Part shown: positions 15,128-18,718 of the stretch, piece by piece
Position numbering within the stretch: the stretch's first letter is position 1
How the letters are laid out: each line of letters begins with the position of its first letter
Assembly (NCBI GenBank): GCA_039934475.1
Contig: JBDTMC010000110.1
Coordinates: 1 to 18,718 of the forward strand
Length of the DNA stretch: 18,718 nt
From: JBDTMC01 sp039934475
Lineage (GTDB): Bacteria; Acidobacteriota; Terriglobia; Bryobacterales; Bryobacteraceae
Reading direction: 5' to 3'
Program-made: the position numbers and the translations under genes
The notes under the pieces: generated by a model
The model's input: the letters and a program-made list of their open reading frames with translations, nothing else
Database searches by the model: none
What the model was told of the DNA's origin: nothing

Positions 15128-16162
15128 TCAGACAGGGGGCCTCTGGATCGCCTCGCCCACGTGCTGCACCGCGGAGATCACCTTCTGATAGTCCATGCGC
15201 ATATGACCGAGGACGGCGACCTTGGCGAAGATGCCGCCAGGGAGGACTACCGTGAGCCCGATGAGGGAAAGTTCCCGCATGCTGGGGTGGGCATCGCCCA
15301 AGCCAACGCGAACTGCGATTTCGCCGGAACGTGATTCCAGGAACTGATCGAGGAGCATCAGCAGCCGCTTCTTCTCTTCCAAAGCGCGGAAGAGTTCGCG
15401 CAACCTTTCCCGTGTGAGGTGAAGATCGAGGCCAATGAGATTGGACACGCCGTCCATGTGGACCTCAGGCGCAAGGCCGAGGTCGAGGAGCCCTTTTTCG
15501 AAGAGCACAGTGAGACGGCGAAGGATAGTGTCGTAAGCGGCGCTCTCTTCCTCAAAGCGGGAGATGAGTTCGCGACGCACGTCGGTAAGAGCCCAGCCGG
15601 CAAAATTCTGATTGACGTAGTTGCGGATGGAGTTGAGATCATCCTGCGTTACTAATTCCTCGAGCATAACGACCTGATTGCGGACCATGCGATCGCGCGT
15701 GACGACGATCATGAGGACGCGGCGATCGGGGATGCCGATCAGTTCGATGGAATCGAGGATTTGAGTTGTAGTGGGGATGGCGGCGGCGATGCCGACGTTG
15801 TTCGTCATCTCCGTGAGGATCTGCGACGAGAGTTCGACGCGGCTTTCCATGGAGCCGGCTTCGTTGAACTGGCTGCGGACGCGGTCGACTTCGGCGGCGA
15901 GGAGGCGTTTGGCGGCGAGAGACTGGACGTAGGAGCGGAAGGCCGTTTCGGTGGGCACGCGGCCGGCGGAAGTATGTGGCTGGGCGAGGTAGCCCATTTC
16001 GCAGAGATCGGCCATGACGTTGCGAATGCTGGCGGCGCTGAGGCCATCCCTGCGGCGGCGCGAGATGGTGCGCGACGCTACGGGATCGCCCGTTTCGATG
16101 TAGGACTGCACGATGGAGTGCAGGATCTCTGCAGCTCTCGGTCCCAACGCCACCTGTTTCAT
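15128..16162 (-). CDS. hrcA: Heat-inducible transcription repressor HrcA
   Basis: A 344-residue repressor of class I heat-shock genes, which binds CIRCE dyads and is kept folded by GroEL in the studied cases. Seen: an N-terminal winged-helix region (about 8-72) with SYIETGDPVASRTI and GLSAASIRNVMADLCEMGYL, then the signature QPHTSAGRVPTETAFRSYV (61-79). The C-terminal GAF-like portion ends with the RELSLIGLTVVLPGG segment and MDYQKVISAVQHVGEAI, typical of the family. Length is usual. The ATG at 16162 lies about 27 bases after the predicted transcription start of a good promoter. It heads the hrcA-grpE-dnaJ block and, in most relatives, would control its own operon. Confidence 0.96.
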   Translation of the reverse strand: MKQVALGPRAAEILHSIVQSYIETGDPVASRTISRRRRDGLSAASIRNVMADLCEMGYLAQPHTSAGRVPTETAFRSYVQSLAAKRLLAAEVDRVRSQFNEAGSMESRVELSSQILTEMTNNVGIAAAIPTTTQILDSIELIGIPDRRVLMIVVTRDRMVRNQVVMLEELVTQDDLNSIRNYVNQNFAGWALTDVRRELISRFEEESAAYDTILRRLTVLFEKGLLDLGLAPEVHMDGVSNLIGLDLHLTRERLRELFRALEEKKRLLMLLDQFLESRSGEIAVRVGLGDAHPSMRELSLIGLTVVLPGGIFAKVAVLGHMRMDYQKVISAVQHVGEAIQRPPV

Positions 16163-16180
16163 AGCTGAATGCTTGAGGGT

Positions 16181-16224
16181 AGCACCTCTATCCCTATTTT
16201 AGGTGGTGCGGGGGACGGGGTCAA
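16181..16224 (-). promoter_or_regulatory. Promoter of hrcA with a dyad over the -10 region
   Basis: On the minus strand TTGACC (16224-16219) and TAAAAT (16201-16196) are separated by 17 bp, a good sigma70-type promoter. Transcription would begin near 16189. The dyad AGCACCT (16181-16187) / AGGTGGT (16201-16207), one mismatch, flanks the start and touches the -10, so it could be an operator. It does not match the CIRCE consensus TTAGCACTC-N9-GAGTGCTAA in arm sequence or spacing. Confidence 0.6.
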
Positions 16225-16282
16225 ATTGGGGTGCGAATTTTCCCGCGCGAGCGTTCTTGCTGTGGAGTACAATCAGCCTGAT

Positions 16283-17038
16283 ATGACATCCGAAAACGCA
16301 TCAGTCGCCGCGCCCGAACCAACGGGCATGGGAGAGTTGTCGCGTCTGTCAGGAGTGTTCTTCGAACCTGGCAAGGCGTTTGCCGATATTGCGGCTCGCC
16401 CGCGATGGCTGGTACCGATGATCCTCATTATCCTTGGGATCATCGCTTTTAACGCCGCCTACGGTTCGCACGTTGGCTGGCGCACGTTAGTGATGGACCA
16501 GTTGGACACTCCCAAGGCGGCCGAGCGGATGCAGAGCATGACGGCTGAGCAGCGTCAGCAGGCCATTGCGATGCAGGAGAAGATCATGCCGTTCGTGTAC
16601 TACATCGGCCCGGTCCTAATGCCGCTGGCGTTCCTGATGTCAGCAGGGCTGATGATGGGCATGCTGGCGACGATGTCCGGCGGGTTGCGGTTCAAACAAG
16701 TCTTTGCGATCACGTGCTATGCCGGACTGGTTGGGATTGTCGCCAACATCCTAGGGATCGTGGTGATGTTCCTGAAAAGCCCTGACCAGGTCAATTTCAT
16801 GAATCCACTGGCGTTCAACCCGGCGGCATTCATGGATCCGAAGTCGAGTTCCAAGTTTCTCTACACTTTGGGGACGGGACTGGACCTATTTAAGATCTGG
16901 GGAGCAGTTCTCACGGCGATTGGGATCAAGGTCGCCGCCGGTAACCGGATCTCGTCCGGGGGCGCTGCCCTGGTTGTCTTTGTGCCATACGCGGTGCTGC
17001 TGTTGGTGGGAGCGACGCTCGCGGGGGCGTTCTCGTAG
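16283..17038 (+). CDS. YIP1 family integral membrane protein (second copy)
   Basis: A 251-residue protein with about five predicted membrane helices (roughly 42-62, 103-131, 139-163, 200-218 and 226-249). The N-terminal motif FFEPGKAFADIAARPRWLVP (26-45) is a clear hallmark of bacterial YIP1-family proteins, whose function is unknown. A hydrophilic Gln/Met-rich loop (about 72-102) separates helices 1 and 2. The start is ATG 16283; an upstream extension to 16169 would run through the divergent hrcA promoter and is rejected. The ribosome site is weak (GGAG about 15 bases upstream), and a TACAAT at 16268-16273 could be a -10 giving a nearly leaderless message. It is a relative of the gene at 7288, but the two differ too much to be a recent duplication. 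Confidence 0.85.
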   Translation: MTSENASVAAPEPTGMGELSRLSGVFFEPGKAFADIAARPRWLVPMILIILGIIAFNAAYGSHVGWRTLVMDQLDTPKAAERMQSMTAEQRQQAIAMQEKIMPFVYYIGPVLMPLAFLMSAGLMMGMLATMSGGLRFKQVFAITCYAGLVGIVANILGIVVMFLKSPDQVNFMNPLAFNPAAFMDPKSSSKFLYTLGTGLDLFKIWGAVLTAIGIKVAAGNRISSGGAALVVFVPYAVLLLVGATLAGAFS

Positions 17039-17161
17039 GCAGTACCTGGAATGATGGAACGCACCTTTCGACGGCCTTTGGAGTGACATTCTTCAGATAG
17101 CGTCGTTCAGTGATAAACTGATCGATGAGTCGTTGCAATGGCTTGCTCCTGATGTCGGCAG

Positions 17162-17178
17162 GCGGTTCAAGAAACCGC
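17162..17178. repeat. Small hairpin upstream of tRNA-Val
   Basis: GCGGTT (17162-17167) and AACCGC (17173-17178) form a 6-bp stem with a 5-base loop, about 28 bp before the tRNA. No T tract follows on the plus strand. It may help end the YIP1 transcript. The remaining gap between 17039 and 17205 shows nothing else I can name. Confidence 0.25.
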
Positions 17179-17205
17179 TCCCGGGAGTTAAACGCATTGC
17201 AAAGC

Positions 17206-17282
17206 GGGCGGTTAGCTCAGTCGGTTAGAGCACCTGCCTTACAAGCAGGGGGTCCCCAGTTCGAGCCTGGGACCGCCCACCA
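17206..17282 (+). tRNA. tRNA-Val (anticodon TAC), CCA encoded
   Basis: Folds as a complete cloverleaf. Acceptor arm GGGCGGT (17206-17212) pairs with ACCGCCC (17272-17278); D stem GCTC/GAGC; anticodon stem CCTGC (17233-17237)/GCAGG (17245-17249) with loop CTTACAA and anticodon TAC at 17240-17242; variable loop GGGTC; T stem CCCAG/CTGGG around TTCGAGC. Discriminator A is at 17279 and the CCA end (17280-17282) is encoded. It would decode GUA and related valine codons. Confidence 0.97.
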
Positions 17283-17558
17283 CTTACAATCAAACACATA
17301 CGAACACCGGAACTCTGGCGGGGAATCTCTTAGTGGAAGCGTAAGGGCGCCGCCGGGCCGTTACCGAGTGCCTCCCTGGCGGGCTTACCTCCCTACCCAA
17401 CGCGATGTCTCTTCGACGAGTTCGACTTTGACGGCTTCGCCGCTGATGCCGCGCTGGAAGGCAAGCGGAAGTGCAGTCGTGCCCGCCCGAAGGGGACCGA
17501 CGCAACCAAGCGTGGACTGGCTACGCCGGATCGGTCGTGTGAAGCAGGGTTTTGCCCG
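17283..17558. other. Non-coding stretch between tRNA-Val and a secreted hypothetical protein
   Basis: Open frames cross this stretch on both strands, but none has a credible start, ribosome site or recognisable composition, and the longest plus-strand frame runs through the tRNA. I see no insertion-sequence ends, no second copy of the tRNA 3' end and no terminator. It may be remnant sequence; nothing can be named. Confidence 0.4.
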
Positions 17559-18281
17559 TCAGAGGCCGTAGGCGGGAGGGAGATCACAGGGATTTGACGG
17601 TATTCGCGTGTGTAACCGCAGGAACACTGTGAGTCCGCCCACATTGTTGGAGTAGCCATTCGGGAGTGGATTCGGGCCGGGATAAGCATCGACATAGCCG
17701 AGGTAGAGATGGGTCGCCGCCGGGGGAACCCAAAATCGTTGGTAGTCGCCGGTTCCGGTTCCCGTCAGACCATCGCCGATGAAGAATACTTGCCCGAGCC
17801 GCGGATGGAACTCTCTGATCCCGGTAGGAAAACCACCCATTGTGTTGTTGGTAACGTAAAACCGCAACGGCGGCGCCGGAGTCGTAGTAGGAGTGTCATC
17901 GAGAAACAGTCCCGTGAGGGCACCATAAAAATCAGTAGAGTCGAACCCTGAAACCCCTCCGATCGGATCCACGATGTGACGGGGCCCATTGCAGTCAGCC
18001 CCAGCGTTTGTTCCGTCCGCGGAGTACAATGCGCCAGCGCCGCACGACCACGAGCCCGTGACTATTGGGAAAGTGATGAAGTGGTTCTTGCCAGCAACGA
18101 AATCGAATTTTGCGGGTGACACGCCATCGCTTCCATCGTTGTATCCACCTGCCCGCCAGACATCCATCTTTGCGCTTACTACCAGATTCGCTGTTTTGTC
18201 AGGCGGATCCTGCGCGGGCGCTGGCAGGGTGAGCCCAAACGTTAAAACAAAGGCAGTGATGGCTTGTTTCATAGCGTCCAT
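17559..18281 (-). CDS. Secreted hypothetical protein with a PEP-CTERM-protein-like beta domain, no anchor seen
   Basis: A 240-residue protein with an N-terminal signal peptide (MDAMKQAITAFVLTFGLTLP, cleavage near PAPAQ). The body resembles the extracellular beta-sandwich often found in PEP-CTERM-type proteins: KFDFVAGKNHFITFP (58-72), a Cys pair in the middle, then RFWVPPAATHLYLGYVDA and NGYSNNVGGLTVFL near the end. Relatives usually continue into a V-P-E-P anchor segment. This one instead ends LRLHTRIPSNPCDLPPAYGL without any C-terminal membrane helix, so it may be freely secreted, or its end may have been altered by a frameshift. Starts at 18281 or 18272 (MKQAIT) are both possible; GGGGA lies just upstream. 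A promoter with 17-bp spacing is at 18321-18349. I cannot assign a function. Confidence 0.7.
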   Translation of the reverse strand: MDAMKQAITAFVLTFGLTLPAPAQDPPDKTANLVVSAKMDVWRAGGYNDGSDGVSPAKFDFVAGKNHFITFPIVTGSWSCGAGALYSADGTNAGADCNGPRHIVDPIGGVSGFDSTDFYGALTGLFLDDTPTTTPAPPLRFYVTNNTMGGFPTGIREFHPRLGQVFFIGDGLTGTGTGDYQRFWVPPAATHLYLGYVDAYPGPNPLPNGYSNNVGGLTVFLRLHTRIPSNPCDLPPAYGL

Positions 18282-18305
18282 TTTTCCCCAATCCTTAACA
18301 ACTTA

Positions 18306-18470
18306 TTAAAGCTTCGGCTTAGTATATGAGACACAGAATTCGCTCGCAACTCGCGCCATGTAGATGTGAGCGGCATCATACGTACTGGCCGCTTGCATAT
18401 CCACGCTGTGTCGCCTGCCGTCCGAATCCGTGACTGTTACGGTGTAACATCTACGATTAGGCAAATACAT
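18306..18470 (-). CDS. Small protein of the VTVTDSxGRRHSV type, possibly truncated (54 aa)
   Basis: A 54-codon ATG frame encoding MYLPNRRCYTVTVTDSDGRR, then HSVDMQAASTYDAAHIYMAR and a short tail ending KPKL. The pattern CYTVTVTDSDGRRHSV followed by TYDAAHIY looks like real protein, not chance. From memory, similar small proteins of about 90-100 residues with D-A-A-H after the strand pair occur in Acidobacteria; this is unverified. If so, the C-terminal half is missing and the last 13 residues (ASEFCVSYTKPKL) are unrelated. No ribosome site is evident before the ATG. The promoter of the gene at 17559 lies within the 3' part of this frame, which fits a decaying gene. Function unknown. Confidence 0.45.
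   Translation of the reverse strand: MYLPNRRCYTVTVTDSDGRRHSVDMQAASTYDAAHIYMARVASEFCVSYTKPKL
18321..18349 (-). promoter_or_regulatory. Sigma70-type promoter of the secreted hypothetical protein
   Basis: On the minus strand TTGCGA (18349-18344) and TATACT (18326-18321) are separated by 17 bp. Transcription would start near 18314, leaving a leader of about 33 bases to ATG 18281. It overlaps the end of the 54-residue frame. Confidence 0.5.
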
Positions 18471-18603
18471 GGCGAATATTGAAAGGAGCTTACAACTGCC
18501 GACTCAGTCAAGCTTTTGGAAGAAGTCTGAGTGTCCTTCCCACAGCCGTCGCTAACATGATCTGGCAGGCCGTGGTGCAACGCCGTGTGCCGGAAAAATT
18601 AGG

Positions 18604-18676
18604 ACAGGCACGGATTTCCTCCCTTGGGAACTCCCTTATTTACAGTAGCTTACCAGGGTCGGAAAATCGTGCCTGT
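18604..18676. repeat. Imperfect inverted repeat, possible REP-like or small mobile element
   Basis: ACAGGCACG (18604-18612) is the exact complement of CGTGCCTGT (18668-18676). The pairing continues inward with TTTCC (18615-18619) against GGAAA (18661-18665) after a wobble and a mismatch, enclosing 41 bases. The inner part has CTCCCTT twice (18619-18625 and 18631-18637). No coding capacity is evident. The surrounding 18471-18718 shows no gene I can support. Confidence 0.4.
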
Positions 18677-18718
18677 TTGAATGTATAGGGGCGGAGATGA
18701 GAAAAGGTTCTCCTGAAG

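Noticed and set aside
16163..16282. CIRCE element in front of hrcA
   Set aside because: Only GTGCTA-like fragments match; arm sequence and 9-base spacing of CIRCE are absent.
17125..17571. 148-codon plus-strand frame spanning tRNA-Val
   Set aside because: It runs straight through a perfect tRNA gene and has no recognisable domain.
17206..18718. Prophage or integrative element in tRNA-Val
   Set aside because: No integrase, no second copy of the tRNA 3' end and no phage gene inside the window; kept only as a question about the flanking region.

Overview
The window looks like chromosome of an acidobacterium, most likely of the Bryobacter/Solibacter type. This is inferred from the mix of families seen: DUF1553/DUF1501 partners, an amidohydrolase with a signal peptide, a secreted sedolisin, two YIP1-family membrane proteins, frequent GTG/TTG starts, high GC, and a small VTVTDSxGRRHSV-type protein that I associate from memory with this group. 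No database was searched. All product names come from reading motifs in the translations.

Layout. (1) 2-4700, plus strand: a tight four-gene unit with a 4-bp overlap, a 14-bp gap and a 0-bp gap. It encodes the C-terminal part of a DUF1553 protein (cut by the window edge), a Tat-exported DUF1501 protein, a dihydrodipicolinate-synthase-family aldolase and an enolase-superfamily dehydratase. The last two make sense as consecutive steps of sugar-acid breakdown (dehydration to a 2-keto-3-deoxy acid, then aldol cleavage). (2) 4728-7247, minus strand: a full-length ComEC DNA-uptake channel. (3) 7288-9868, plus strand: a YIP1-family membrane protein, a 50-residue basic protein and a secreted amidohydrolase. 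(4) 9924-11087, minus strand: a secreted S53 (sedolisin) peptidase without a propeptide. (5) 11317-11554, plus strand: a near-consensus promoter and a 57-residue TatA, followed by a bidirectional terminator. (6) 11668-16162, minus strand: a DNA-metabolism and proteostasis block, read in the order hrcA-grpE-dnaJ-recA and then an HU-family protein. dnaK is absent from its usual place. A good sigma70-type promoter precedes hrcA and an elaborate nested hairpin follows recA. (7) 16283-17038, plus strand: a second YIP1-family gene, divergent from hrcA. (8) 17206-17282: tRNA-Val(TAC) with encoded CCA. (9) 17283-18718: a gene-poor stretch that looks different from the rest. It holds a secreted hypothetical protein, a 54-residue ORF that may be truncated, and an imperfect inverted repeat.

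I found no phage, CRISPR array, complete insertion sequence or clearly new multi-gene system. The items most worth a second look are the DnaJ C-terminal extension, which reads into recA through a codon one base away from a stop; the two mutually exclusive hairpins after recA; paired GAACA/TGTTC dyads upstream of the HU gene; a dyad on the hrcA promoter that is not a CIRCE element; the coupling of DUF1553/DUF1501 with a sugar-acid dehydratase/aldolase pair; and the small proteins at 7998-8150 and 18306-18470.
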